Assembly (NCBI GenBank): GCA_022843405.1
Contig: JALHNQ010000009.1
Span: 1 to 64,000, forward strand
Reading direction: 5' to 3'
From: Methylocystis sp.
GTDB taxonomy: Bacteria > Pseudomonadota > Alphaproteobacteria > Rhizobiales > Beijerinckiaceae
Length of the DNA stretch: 64,000 nucleotides
Below are positions 8,110-17,199 of this stretch, one piece after another. A program made the translations under genes and the position numbers. Position 1 is the stretch's first letter, and every line of letters starts with the position of its first letter. Below the pieces are notes generated by a model. It was not told the origin of the DNA. It did not search any database and was given only the letters and a program-made list of their open reading frames with translations.

Positions 8110-9218
8110 GGAAGGTCGCTCAAGCTCTTAGGGCCGGGCCCTGGCATGATCAGCGTCGGCCATTGACGCGAGCCGAACGGCACTTGCGGCGGCAGGACCA
8201 CATCCATCTTGCGCTTCGCGTCTTCGTCGATGATCGCTTGACGCGCGTCTCCGCCCATCAATTCGTAATCCATGAGATGGTAGTCGCCGAAGAAGGCGGC
8301 GCCCACGGATCGGTCGGCGATAATGCGCGTGAGCGACTCGAGCATATCGTCGGGCGTCGTGGTGAATGATATTGTCTCGATCAGCATCAAGCGATCATTG
8401 ATGGCGTCAGGTCCGAAAAACTGCGCGAGCACGCTAAACAGGACGTTGTTCTGGCGGGCCACGTAGATCGTATTGCTGGCCGCGTAGGTCTTGTCCCAAT
8501 CGGCGCCAAGCATCTCTTTCCAACCGCCGATGACATCCATCCAATGGGCGACCTGGGTTTGCGCCGCCCAAGCGATATTTTTCTTCAAAAGCGGCGATTG
8601 CTTCTTGGCGAATTTCTGCAGGCCTTCCGCTGAGATCGCGTTATTCTTCAGGCACTCGTCCATGAATGCGATGTTGTTCTGCAGAATGCTTCGGTTGTTT
8701 GGCCGCCAGTCTTTTTGCATGCCGCTCGCATCAAGCGTGTCGAGCGCGGATTGCATGCGGCTCCTATATGCCGCCAATGCGCCACGCCATGTCGTGTCCT
8801 TGGGACTGCTCAGATAGGGAACGACGACTTCGGCCAACGCCATGGTGCTGTGGCCAACCGATTTCAGCAATTGATAGACGATCGGCGCCTGCGGCGCCTC
8901 GATCGGCGCCATGCCGGGGCGATAAAGGATAAATCGTCCGCCAGCGCCGGAAAACAGTCCGAGGATAACCGGATGCTTGGCGAGGATGTTTTTCTTGAAG
9001 ATCTGCGCGGCGTCGCCGTAGAGCTGGAACATCGACGTGTTCAGCTGCAGCACATTCTTGTTTGCGATTTCGGCGGGACTGGCAGTCTCGACGGCGACAA
9101 GCTCTTTGAAATAGGTTGGCAACTCCGCAGCGCGACTGGGCGAGACCGATAGTCCAAAGACGACAACCGACGACAGCAGCGTGCAGAGACCGCTTGTCGT
9201 GAGCGTGATGGGTTTCAT
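8106..9218 (-). CDS. Unknown exported protein of the Mo-hydroxylase operon
   Basis: A 370-residue protein with a clear signal peptide (hydrophobic stretch about 8-28, ending SRAAELP). I do not recognise a family. The mature part is mostly helical with several Trp, no CXXCH haem motif and only one or two cysteines, so it is unlikely to be a redox protein. ATG 9218 has GGAG seven bases upstream, within ATGGAGATTCTC. It lies between the cytochrome gene and the deacetylase gene and overlaps the latter by four bases. Cotranscription with a periplasmic hydroxylase suggests a periplasmic role in the same pathway, perhaps in substrate binding or processing. Confidence 0.75.
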   Translation of the reverse strand: MKPITLTTSGLCTLLSSVVVFGLSVSPSRAAELPTYFKELVAVETASPAEIANKNVLQLNTSMFQLYGDAAQIFKKNILAKHPVILGLFSGAGGRFILYRPGMAPIEAPQAPIVYQLLKSVGHSTMALAEVVVPYLSSPKDTTWRGALAAYRSRMQSALDTLDASGMQKDWRPNNRSILQNNIAFMDECLKNNAISAEGLQKFAKKQSPLLKKNIAWAAQTQVAHWMDVIGGWKEMLGADWDKTYAASNTIYVARQNNVLFSVLAQFFGPDAINDRLMLIETISFTTTPDDMLESLTRIIADRSVGAAFFGDYHLMDYELMGGDARQAIIDEDAKRKMDVVLPPQVPFGSRQWPTLIMPGPGPKSLSDLP

Positions 9219-9346
9219 GAGAATCTCCATTAGAAGAGAACAGCAAGGGCGCGGCGCGAACGGCCAAGTGTTTCGACGATAGAACCGGCGGCGGCGCGTG
9301 ATCGCTTCACCGGAAGGTGCGCCGGTTCGCATGTCCATGTCTTCCG

Positions 9347-9934
9347 CTATTTCGGGCATACGGCCCCAGTGTTGATCCAGGCTTCGACGAGAGCGCCCGC
9401 CTCCTTCTGCGTTCCCGGCGCGGGCTGGCGGCCGAATCCGGGTGACCAAGCCCAGCCTACGAGCTTGTCCCCGCCAATGTGACGCGTAAGTGCGTCCAGC
9501 GAGCGGCCGCCATTGCGCGCCTGATCTTTGATCTGCGCACAGATCTCACCGAGCGTTTTGCCTTCCCAGCCCATCTCACGCGGCGCGAGACGCCATTCCG
9601 GGTTACCGGGAACGCGGCCGGGCTCGAAATTGGCGTCCTGATGGCAGATGGGACAGCGCATGGCCGCGAGGCCACGGCCATCCGATCCGCGTTCCACCGG
9701 CGGTTGATGAATCCGACCCAATTCACCCTGGTGCGGGCGATCGCCGGCGGGATGGCAATTGACGCAGCGCGGACTGGTCAGGACTTTGCCGAGTTCGGTA
9801 AACAATGCCGCAGACCGCGTCGCGGCGTCGCCGATGCCGGCAAATGTTTCTGGAGTTGCGAGCGTCGCAGATCGGCTGTCGCACGTCACGCATGTCGTCA
9901 GTCCCACGACCGCTGCGAGAACCGCAAATTTCAT
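9347..9934 (-). CDS. Di-haem c-type cytochrome of the Mo-hydroxylase operon
   Basis: A 195-residue exported protein with a signal peptide (about residues 1-23) and two haem-attachment motifs, CVNCH at 57-61 and CPICH at 94-98. AGGAGG lies about ten bases before ATG 9934. It resembles the cytochrome subunit that often accompanies isoquinoline 1-oxidoreductase-type hydroxylases and sits just after the 2Fe-2S subunit gene. It probably takes electrons from the iron-sulfur subunit and passes them to the respiratory chain in the periplasm. Axial ligands beyond the CXXCH histidines cannot be assigned by eye. Confidence 0.85.
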   Translation of the reverse strand: MKFAVLAAVVGLTTCVTCDSRSATLATPETFAGIGDAATRSAALFTELGKVLTSPRCVNCHPAGDRPHQGELGRIHQPPVERGSDGRGLAAMRCPICHQDANFEPGRVPGNPEWRLAPREMGWEGKTLGEICAQIKDQARNGGRSLDALTRHIGGDKLVGWAWSPGFGRQPAPGTQKEAGALVEAWINTGAVCPK

Positions 9935-9979
9935 CTTCGGTCCCCCTCCTGCGCCCGCACCCATGCGAACGCCGTTTCG

Positions 9980-10495
9980 CTACGTCAGATATCGTCCTGG
10001 ATCGGCGAGAATGACGTCGCGCACAGCCTCATGATATTTGATGTAGCCCGTGCACCGGCACAAATGTCCGTCAAACGCGTCAGCGATCGTTTTCTCGAGA
10101 TCGGCGCGCGTCACCGGCGTCTTCGTCAGACGCTCAAGCAGAACCTGTCCCTCGTTCAAGAAGCCGGCCGTGCAATAGCCACATTGGAACGCGAAATGTT
10201 CGATGAACGATTTTTGCAGCGCAGTGAGCTCGCCGTTCGTCGCATGGCCTTCCACGGTCCGAATGGATTTCCCATTGAAGCTCGCCGCCGGAACGATACA
10301 GGTCGGGCTCGTGTGGCTCGTCCCGTCCGGATCGTCGATGATCACTGCGCAACTGAGGCACTGGCCGGCGCCGCAGCCAAATTTGGTGCCGGTTAGTCCA
10401 AGCCGCTCCCGCAAGAAATCATTCATGGTCAATTCGTCGCGCACCTTCACCGGCCCATATGCGCGTCCATTGATCTTCACGCTGACAGTCGTCAC
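9980..10495 (-). CDS. iorA: 2Fe-2S subunit of isoquinoline 1-oxidoreductase-type Mo hydroxylase
   Basis: This 171-residue small subunit carries two [2Fe-2S] clusters that relay electrons from the molybdenum site. The plant-ferredoxin-like N-domain has C41, C46, C49 and C66 ([11 protein letters not shown]), and the C-terminal helical domain has C105, C108, C146 and C148 (QCGYC, LCRCTG). GTG 10495 overlaps the stop of the large-subunit gene, indicating coupled translation. Lacking its own export signal, it is presumably carried across the membrane by the Tat signal of the large subunit, as in related complexes. The symbol is by family resemblance; isoquinoline is not shown to be the substrate. 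Confidence 0.87.
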   Translation of the reverse strand: MTTVSVKINGRAYGPVKVRDELTMNDFLRERLGLTGTKFGCGAGQCLSCAVIIDDPDGTSHTSPTCIVPAASFNGKSIRTVEGHATNGELTALQKSFIEHFAFQCGYCTAGFLNEGQVLLERLTKTPVTRADLEKTIADAFDGHLCRCTGYIKYHEAVRDVILADPGRYLT

Positions 10496-13266
10496 GCGAG
10501 CGCCCCCTTGAGCATTTGCTGAGTCACCGGCAAGGCGCGGAAGCGCCGCCCCGTCGCGTCGAAGATCGCGTTTAACAGCGCCGGAACAATGGGAATCATA
10601 ACGACTTCCGCCATGCCCTTTGGCGGATCGTTTGGAAGCGGAGGCAGCACTTCGATCTCGAGTCCTTGCAAAGGCAGGTCCGACCCGCGCGCGATCAGGT
10701 ACTGCCCGAGATTCCATTGCCCGTTGCCGGGTCCGTCTTCATAAAGCGGCAGCGATTCGAGGAGCGCGTAGCCCACGCCCATCGCGAAACCGCCCTGTGC
10801 TTGGCCCAGTACGATTTCGGGCGTCAGCGCTCGACCACATTCGAGGACAGAATATGCTCTGGCGATGCGCAAGGCGCCGGTGGCGTGCTCGATCTCAACG
10901 CGGACCAGCGCGCCGCACAGGGAGGTGTAGGAGGTCCCGAACCGATTGAACACGGTGGGCGGGTATTGGACATTGGCGCGATCTAGGCGAACGAATTTTC
11001 CGGCGCCTTTTCGCACGGCCAGCGCATCAATTTCAGCCGTCCACTCTTGTTCGCCGATCGCAAACGTCGCTTTCGCCCATGACCAGCGAGAGAAGCTGTG
11101 CGCCATCGCCGCTGTCACGCCTTTGCGCGCATGGGCCTTTGTCGCGATCTCCGACAGGGGCAAGGGCCTTAAGTCCGACATAAGGAGGCGCCCCTGCTCC
11201 CAATGCGCGGCCTCCCATTTCGCGGCTCTTGGATCGGTTGAAGCGATGCCCCACAGTTCGAGCGCCGCGGGCCACAAGCCGAACCGGAATATGACGCGGG
11301 CCGCTTCGGACGCCGAATGAGTCCCGACGTGTGCGCCAATCGAGGAACTTGTAGGAACGCTGATGGTCGGAACCCAACGCGGATCGCGCTGTAGGAGGTT
11401 CTGCGTCGCCTGGTCGATAGTGTAAGGATCGCCGGAGGTGACGAGGCCCAGCGCCGAGAAGCGATCGACTTCCGCGACCGCGACTTCGTCGGCCACCGCG
11501 CCGAGATGGGCCGCCACCCGGTTCGCGAGCGCCGTGCCTATGCCGTTACCCATTTCGACGTGATCGCAGTGGATCGAGATCCGGCCCTTCGGGTCGATCT
11601 CCACTGACGACATTGCACTGTCGGCTCCACTGCCATAATCCTTGGTGACGCAAGCCACGCCCGTGCCGACAATTCTCCCTGCGCGCTGACCAAGCGCTTT
11701 CTCTTCGGCGCGTTGCCGCCAGATCGCATGCTTTTCCAGTCGGTCCAAGATCTCGGGCGTACGAACCACGACGTCATAGGTGTTTCCCGCCATTGTCCGA
11801 CCGCCGGTCTTCAGCGCATTGCGTCGGCGGAACTCGATCGGATCGATCGCCAGCGCCGAAGCCGCCTCGTCGATCAACACTTCCAGCGCCGTCATCGTCT
11901 GCAGCGTGCCATAGCCCCGCATCGACCCTGCCGTCACGGCGCGCGAATGCAGAGCGACTGTGGTGACGTCGACTTTTGGAACATCGTAGATGCCTATCGC
12001 GGCGTTTGCGGAAACCGCCGCGACGCTGGCTGAAAAATTGGCGAGGCCGCCGCCATCTAAAACATGGTCAGCGGCGAATGCGGAAATTTTGCCTGTAGCT
12101 CGGTCAATCCCCATCCGTGTGCGCATCTTGAACGCATGCCGCTTAATTCCCGCCTGGAACTGCTGATAGCGATCATGAGCGAGCCGCACGGGGCGACCGG
12201 GAAAAAACATCGCCGCCAGCGCAACGTAAAGAGGGAATGGCGTGTGGTCGCGTCCGCCAAATCCGCCGCCGATATATGCGAAATGCGCGTTGATATGCGC
12301 CGGCTTGAAATTGGCGCGCGCGCTGCCCAGCAGAGTTGCGACCGAAGTTGCGGCGTCGTACGGCGACTGCACGCCGAGCACGAGTTCGAGGTTCTTGCGA
12401 TCGGCGTCATACCAGGCAAGACCGCATTCCGGCTCGAGAAACATTGGGTCAATGGATTGAGTCTCGAATTCGCGGTCGAGAACGAGAAGAGTTGGATTGT
12501 CGGCCTCAAGTTCCGCGCGGATCTGTTCGCCGTAGGTTGCCGTTTTGGCGTAGGCGGCCCCTGTCGGCACGGGGAGCCGCGCCCATACTGGGCCGCCCCC
12601 GTCTTGAAAGAACCCTGGACTGACCCAGCCATCCTTGACCGGCGAATACACGTCGGGCGCGTCGGGCGACGCGCCGGCGACGCGCGTGAATCGAAACGCG
12701 CCGTAGCCGCGCTCGACGACGGGACCCGTTTCCGCGCCAAATTTCAGAAGCGTCTCGTTGCGTAACGCGAGCCGCGCCTGATCGAAATCATCGAAGCTTT
12801 CATAAATCAACAGAGCGACGGGCTGGCCCAGATATAAGGGCGTCTTGCCGACCGGGCAGAAGAGATCGCCGGAATAAAATTTGGGAACGCGAGCGCCGAT
12901 CCGCGTAAGGTCAGCAGCTGTAACCACCAAGGAGGGTTTCAAAGCGCCGCTCAAGCGCGCGAGATCGATGCCCTCGTAAAGATGCGTGGCGTTCGCTGTC
13001 CGAATGAGCATGGCGTGCGCGGTATGCGCCGGCCACCCCGGGAGATCGGCGGCGCGGAAATCGGACGCGTAGAGCTTGGCCCCTGTTACTTTGGCGACGC
13101 CATCTATCCGACCAACGCCGGCAGCGGCCGGATTCCAGCGTTGTCTCCCAGGCAGCGTCTCGCGCGCCGCGAACGTCGGTTCATTAGCCGACGCCAGACG
13201 CGACATGCTGAGCGCGATGCCGGTCGCGGTGACCCATTTAGCGAACTCCCGTCGCGAAGCCTTCAC
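10492..13266 (-). CDS. iorB: Tat-exported molybdopterin-binding subunit, isoquinoline 1-oxidoreductase type
   Basis: A 924-residue catalytic subunit of the xanthine oxidase family. It opens with a Tat signal (SRREFAKWVTATGIALS, residues 4-20), so the folded enzyme is periplasmic. The length and single-chain form match the IorB branch. Molybdopterin-domain signatures include GGGFGGRDHTPF in the middle and GMAEVVMIPIVPALLNAI near the end, with the likely catalytic Glu at about 887. The organic substrate (N-heterocycle or aldehyde) cannot be inferred. It is the first gene of a five-gene minus-strand operon with the 2Fe-2S subunit, cytochrome, unknown exported protein and deacetylase; maturation genes face it. 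Confidence 0.9.
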   Translation of the reverse strand: MKASRREFAKWVTATGIALSMSRLASANEPTFAARETLPGRQRWNPAAAGVGRIDGVAKVTGAKLYASDFRAADLPGWPAHTAHAMLIRTANATHLYEGIDLARLSGALKPSLVVTAADLTRIGARVPKFYSGDLFCPVGKTPLYLGQPVALLIYESFDDFDQARLALRNETLLKFGAETGPVVERGYGAFRFTRVAGASPDAPDVYSPVKDGWVSPGFFQDGGGPVWARLPVPTGAAYAKTATYGEQIRAELEADNPTLLVLDREFETQSIDPMFLEPECGLAWYDADRKNLELVLGVQSPYDAATSVATLLGSARANFKPAHINAHFAYIGGGFGGRDHTPFPLYVALAAMFFPGRPVRLAHDRYQQFQAGIKRHAFKMRTRMGIDRATGKISAFAADHVLDGGGLANFSASVAAVSANAAIGIYDVPKVDVTTVALHSRAVTAGSMRGYGTLQTMTALEVLIDEAASALAIDPIEFRRRNALKTGGRTMAGNTYDVVVRTPEILDRLEKHAIWRQRAEEKALGQRAGRIVGTGVACVTKDYGSGADSAMSSVEIDPKGRISIHCDHVEMGNGIGTALANRVAAHLGAVADEVAVAEVDRFSALGLVTSGDPYTIDQATQNLLQRDPRWVPTISVPTSSSIGAHVGTHSASEAARVIFRFGLWPAALELWGIASTDPRAAKWEAAHWEQGRLLMSDLRPLPLSEIATKAHARKGVTAAMAHSFSRWSWAKATFAIGEQEWTAEIDALAVRKGAGKFVRLDRANVQYPPTVFNRFGTSYTSLCGALVRVEIEHATGALRIARAYSVLECGRALTPEIVLGQAQGGFAMGVGYALLESLPLYEDGPGNGQWNLGQYLIARGSDLPLQGLEIEVLPPLPNDPPKGMAEVVMIPIVPALLNAIFDATGRRFRALPVTQQMLKGALA

Positions 13267-14285
13267 GAGCTGACCTCATAGCTTCCGCCTCCTCGGCCAT
13301 GGTCATCCATAATCGCCCATTTGGATAGGGAAAGATCGCCGTCAAGATCAAACCTGCTTGGCCTAATTCTTCCAGACATTGACCTGCCCATGAGAAACTC
13401 CTCCCGGAGCAAGTCCATTCTTGACTGCCTAAGAATAGAGTTTGCGGGACCACGTGAGGGATGAAGGGCTGGGCGCGCGATAGGAAGGGTGCATCGCGAT
13501 CCGAAATTTATTGTCGATCGCCGCGCCCCATGTGGCGGATCGTCACCTTAGTATCATCACCGATCCTCCATTTTTTTCCTCGCGCGTCAAGGATGTCGTC
13601 ACCTTGTCAAACGTTGGACGCGAATGCAGGCGTTTACAGCTTAACACGCTGAACTCGCGCGAAAGCAGCGTTGACTTCTCTCCTCAGCTGCAGTGACCCG
13701 TCGCATCGCTCCGAGCGCTGTGCGTTTCGGCGCGAAGCCGGCGATGCTTTGATCGGCGGATCAAGTGTCGTTGCACATTGCGAACCGCACTGTCCGTGTT
13801 CGCGGAGCGGTACTACGTCTCGTTGGATGGCGGATACGATGTCAAAATTATCGGCGCCGCGCAGGACGTCGAGAGATTCCAGCGCCGGGGCGTTGTCAAG
13901 TTTTGTTGTTAAAGAGCGACGATAGTGGCGGCCATGGGCAGTGACGGTCCGCGTCTGCTGCGAGTCGCCCATATTCCTTTTGCGCCGCCAATTTGGCCGT
14001 TCCCTCTTCGTCTGTGGCCCGTCTTTCGTGCGCTTCGCCACCGCCCGAAGAACGTTCGCATCAAAGTCTTCCGCATTCCAATCGCAGCCACCATGGCGAA
14101 CTTCCTCCCGTTCGCCGATTCGAATCAGAAGCCGCCCGATACGGGAATCCGCTGCTCGTCTCTGCCTAAGCGCGGATTGGTTTTAGCGGCTGTTCACGGG
14201 CTCGTCACGCAGAGCCGCAAGACTGGATTTGGTCCAATGTGTCGAGGCCGGGGCTTCAATTCACCACCAAACCAGGATTCCAAAC
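13267..14285. other. 1-kb intergenic region without an assignable gene
   Basis: This holds the promoter regions of the divergent hydroxylase operon and phosphatase gene. No reading frame is convincing. One plus-strand frame open from 13697 to a TAA at 13914-13916 ends in a protein-like peptide (YYVSLDGGYDVKIIGAAQD and 18 more residues) but lacks a plausible start and ribosome site, so it may be a gene remnant. A second short frame around 13511-13696 is similar in quality. Confidence 0.4.
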
Positions 14286-16565
14286 ATGAAGGGCATTACC
14301 CACCCGAAGAATGACATCGCGCTAAGCCCCGCGGGCGGCGAGCATATCTGCGACATCATCGAGCGCGTCAGCGTCGACCGCCGCAGCTTCCTGCACAGCG
14401 CGGTCAGCTCGGCCGCGCTGGCCTCGGTCGGCGGCATTACGCTGGGCGGCCTCGTCAGCACCGTACATGCCGCGCCGATCCCCGCCAGCTTCCGGGGCCC
14501 GGGCATCGGCTTCGACAGCATCCCGGCCGAGACTCGCCGCCGCAACGTGGAGGTGCATCGCGGCTCGGCCGAGGCCGTACTGGACCGCGTCACCGTGCCG
14601 GCCGGTTACAAGGCCGAGGTGTTCGTCGCCTGGGGCGACCCGATCATGCCGGGCGCAACGCCTTTCATCGGCGACGCCAGCGAAACGGCGGCCCAACAGG
14701 CCCGGCAGTTCGGCATGCACAACGATGGCATGCACTTCTTCCCGCTGCGGGAACCCGGTTTCAGCGCGTTCGGTGGCGGCGTTAGCAGCGAGCGCGGCGT
14801 CCTGTGCGTCAACAACGAATACACGCACGAAGACATCCTGTTCACCAAGGGGCAGGAACTCGGCGCCAATTACACCATCGACAAGACCCGCAAGTCGCAG
14901 AACGCGCACGGCGTATCCATCCTCGAGGCGCGGCGCGTAGCCGGCAAGTGGACGGTGGTCAAGAACTCGCCCTACGGCCGTCGCATCACAGCCAACACGC
15001 CGTGCAGAATCTCGGGCCCGGCCGCCGGCCACTCGCTGATGCAGGCCAAGGCCTACAACATCAGCGACACCGCGACCACGCCCACCGGGGGCGCCACCGA
15101 CGGCCGCAGCTGCTTCGGCACGGTCAACAACTGCGCCCACGGCATCACACCCTGGGGAACTTACCTCACGTGCGAAGAGAACTGGAACGGCAACTTCAGC
15201 AGCGACCTGCCGGTCGACCAGTCGGCCGCCACCGAGATCGGCAAGCTCAACCGCCGCTATGGCGTGAGCAAGGACGGCTTCTCCGTGTATAACTGGCACA
15301 AGAACGACGAACGCTTCGACCCGGCCAAGAACCCCAAAGAGCCGCACCTGTTCGGCTGGGTGGTGGAGATCGACCCGTTCGCGCCGAATTCCCAGCCGGT
15401 CAAGCGCACGGCGCTGGGCCGCTTCAAACACGAAAGCGCGCAGTACGTGGTCGACGCGGCCAATAACGTCGCCTTCTACATGGGCGACGACGAGCGCAAC
15501 GAATACATCTACAAGTTTGTCTGCGCCGGCAAGTTCGACCCCGTCAACCTAGCCGCCAACCGCGACCTGCTGGACAACGGCACGCTTTACGTTGCGCGCT
15601 TCGACGCGAACCTGCAAGGCAAGTGGATCGCGCTGGCGCCGGGCACCACCGGCCTAGATGGCAAAGCGCTGCGCAACAACCCCAACTTCAGCGGCGCCAA
15701 TGACGCCGAGGTGCTGGCCAAGATCCTGATCAAGACGCGCATGGCCGCCGACGCCGTGGGCGCCACGCAGATGGACCGCCCCGAGTGGACCGGCGCGCGC
15801 CCGCGCATCTCGGGCCAAGACGAAATTGAAATCTACTGCACGCTCACCAACAACAACCGCCGCGGCGGTGGCGGGACGGACAACTCGACCACCTCCAACA
15901 ACCCCGACGGCTCTACGCTTGCCGCTTCGGCCCGCCCGCCGTTCGACGCCGCCAATCCGCGCCCCGACAACGACTTCGGCCACATCATCCGCTGGCGCGA
16001 GACCGGCAAGCTCGTCACCGCCACCACCTTCGGCTGGGGCATCTTCGTGCAGTGCGGTGATTCGATCACCACCAAGACCCTGGCAGGCAACTACACGCCG
16101 AACCCGGCCTTCGGCGTCGGCCCTGCCAATTACGTCGGCAACATCGTCGACGTCCCTGCGGGCAGCGCCGACTTCGGCGCCCCAGACGGCCTGTGGTTCG
16201 ACTATTTCGGCCGTCTATGGGTGCAGACCGACCAGGTCGGCGACGGTTCGGGCGACTTCATCAACATCGGCGCGAACTGCATGGTTTGCGCTGATCCGAA
16301 CACCGGCGAGGTGCGCCGCTTCCTGACCGGCCCGAATCGCTGCGAAGTGACTGGCGTGACCATGACTCCGGACGGCAAGACCATGTTCGTGGGCGTGCAG
16401 CACCCGGGCGAGGATTCGCGGGCGAATGCCCCGACCTTGTACTCGAACTGGCCGCAGAACCAGTGGACCGTCGAGTCCGACGGCGTCACGGCGCTCCCCG
16501 CGGGCCGCCCCCGCTCAGCCGTTGTTGTGATCACCAAGAACGACGGTGGCGTCATCGGCAGCTGA
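14286..16565 (+). CDS. PhoX-family (DUF839) alkaline phosphatase-like protein
   Basis: A 759-residue protein of the PhoX/DUF839 type, predicted to be a periplasmic calcium-dependent phosphatase that releases phosphate from organic esters. It carries a Tat signal (VDRRSFLHSAVSSAALASVG, residues 30-49). Family-like segments include VCVNNEYTHED-type text (LCVNNEYTHED), TCEENWNGN, HLFGWVVEIDPFAP, GRFKHESAQYV, YMGDDERNEYIYKFV and a final TGVTMTPDGKTMFVGVQHPGE. ATG 14286 follows AGGA. Codon use differs from neighbours, strongly preferring GCC, CTG and AAC, which suggests recent transfer, perhaps from a betaproteobacterium. No operon partners; the flanks are noncoding. Confidence 0.85.
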   Translation: MKGITHPKNDIALSPAGGEHICDIIERVSVDRRSFLHSAVSSAALASVGGITLGGLVSTVHAAPIPASFRGPGIGFDSIPAETRRRNVEVHRGSAEAVLDRVTVPAGYKAEVFVAWGDPIMPGATPFIGDASETAAQQARQFGMHNDGMHFFPLREPGFSAFGGGVSSERGVLCVNNEYTHEDILFTKGQELGANYTIDKTRKSQNAHGVSILEARRVAGKWTVVKNSPYGRRITANTPCRISGPAAGHSLMQAKAYNISDTATTPTGGATDGRSCFGTVNNCAHGITPWGTYLTCEENWNGNFSSDLPVDQSAATEIGKLNRRYGVSKDGFSVYNWHKNDERFDPAKNPKEPHLFGWVVEIDPFAPNSQPVKRTALGRFKHESAQYVVDAANNVAFYMGDDERNEYIYKFVCAGKFDPVNLAANRDLLDNGTLYVARFDANLQGKWIALAPGTTGLDGKALRNNPNFSGANDAEVLAKILIKTRMAADAVGATQMDRPEWTGARPRISGQDEIEIYCTLTNNNRRGGGGTDNSTTSNNPDGSTLAASARPPFDAANPRPDNDFGHIIRWRETGKLVTATTFGWGIFVQCGDSITTKTLAGNYTPNPAFGVGPANYVGNIVDVPAGSADFGAPDGLWFDYFGRLWVQTDQVGDGSGDFINIGANCMVCADPNTGEVRRFLTGPNRCEVTGVTMTPDGKTMFVGVQHPGEDSRANAPTLYSNWPQNQWTVESDGVTALPAGRPRSAVVVITKNDGGVIGS

Positions 16566-17199
16566 GCGCGCCGCCCATCCAACACGGTGGCGCGAAGGCC
16601 TTCACGGTGGTCTGCGCCACCGCGACCTTCGCGCTCACCGTCGGGCTGATCACTTTTTTAAGGCTGTGACGACCTGCTGTACGAGGGAATACATGCCAAC
16701 GGCGGAGAGAATCCCTGCCGCCGGGGCCGGTAAAACCAGGCCAGTTGGGAGGGAACGCCGTGGCCGCCCGAAACGACGCGGCTCAATCAGCTGATCTTTC
16801 TGCAGACGGTGAATTGGCTGCCGGAGCGCGAACGCGATCGGTTGCGCTTCGAATTTCGAACTGAAGCGACTGAATCTTGCCGCCTGAATGACGGCGACGG
16901 CGCCGAATCAGCCGCCGGGGAATTTGCTGAAAAATCGTGATCCGGCTTCGCTCGCGCCGGCAAAGCCGTTCGGCGAATCGTCTCGCGTGAGTGCGGCGGC
17001 TCGGCGCTAAAAGCGGACCTCGCGCCAATCTCGTTAGCCGGTCTGAAACCACAGCGCTGGGCGCGGTCCGCCGCGCGCATTTCCTGCCGCGCCGAGACCA
17101 GATACAAAGCGAAGGAGTGGCGTCTTTTCGCTCGCGCGCGCCAAAAAATACGCGCCAGTTCAGTCGGTCTTGTAAAAAATCCAGCGCAAAGGGAATGGC
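16566..17199. other. Intergenic region with an orphan open frame
   Basis: No gene can be assigned. A plus-strand frame from about 16735 to the TGA at 16938-16940 encodes a protein-like run (RLNQLIFLQTVNWLPERERD) but has no good start codon or ribosome site. It may be a gene remnant left when the phosphatase gene arrived. The remainder before the permease gene shows no feature beyond a possible ribosome site (GGGA) at its end. Confidence 0.35.

Noticed and set aside
13238-13453. Minus-strand 71-codon frame overlapping the hydroxylase start
   Set aside because: No family resemblance or ribosome site, and it overlaps the Tat signal of the large subunit in another frame.
13634-14041. Minus-strand open frame of 135 codons upstream of the phosphatase gene
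   Set aside because: Highly basic, low-complexity translation with no ribosome site; looks like a chance frame in GC-rich DNA.
14322-15431. Long minus-strand frame inside the phosphatase gene
   Set aside because: Shadow of a GC-rich gene; Ala/Arg/Val-rich translation without motifs, while the plus frame has clear PhoX features.
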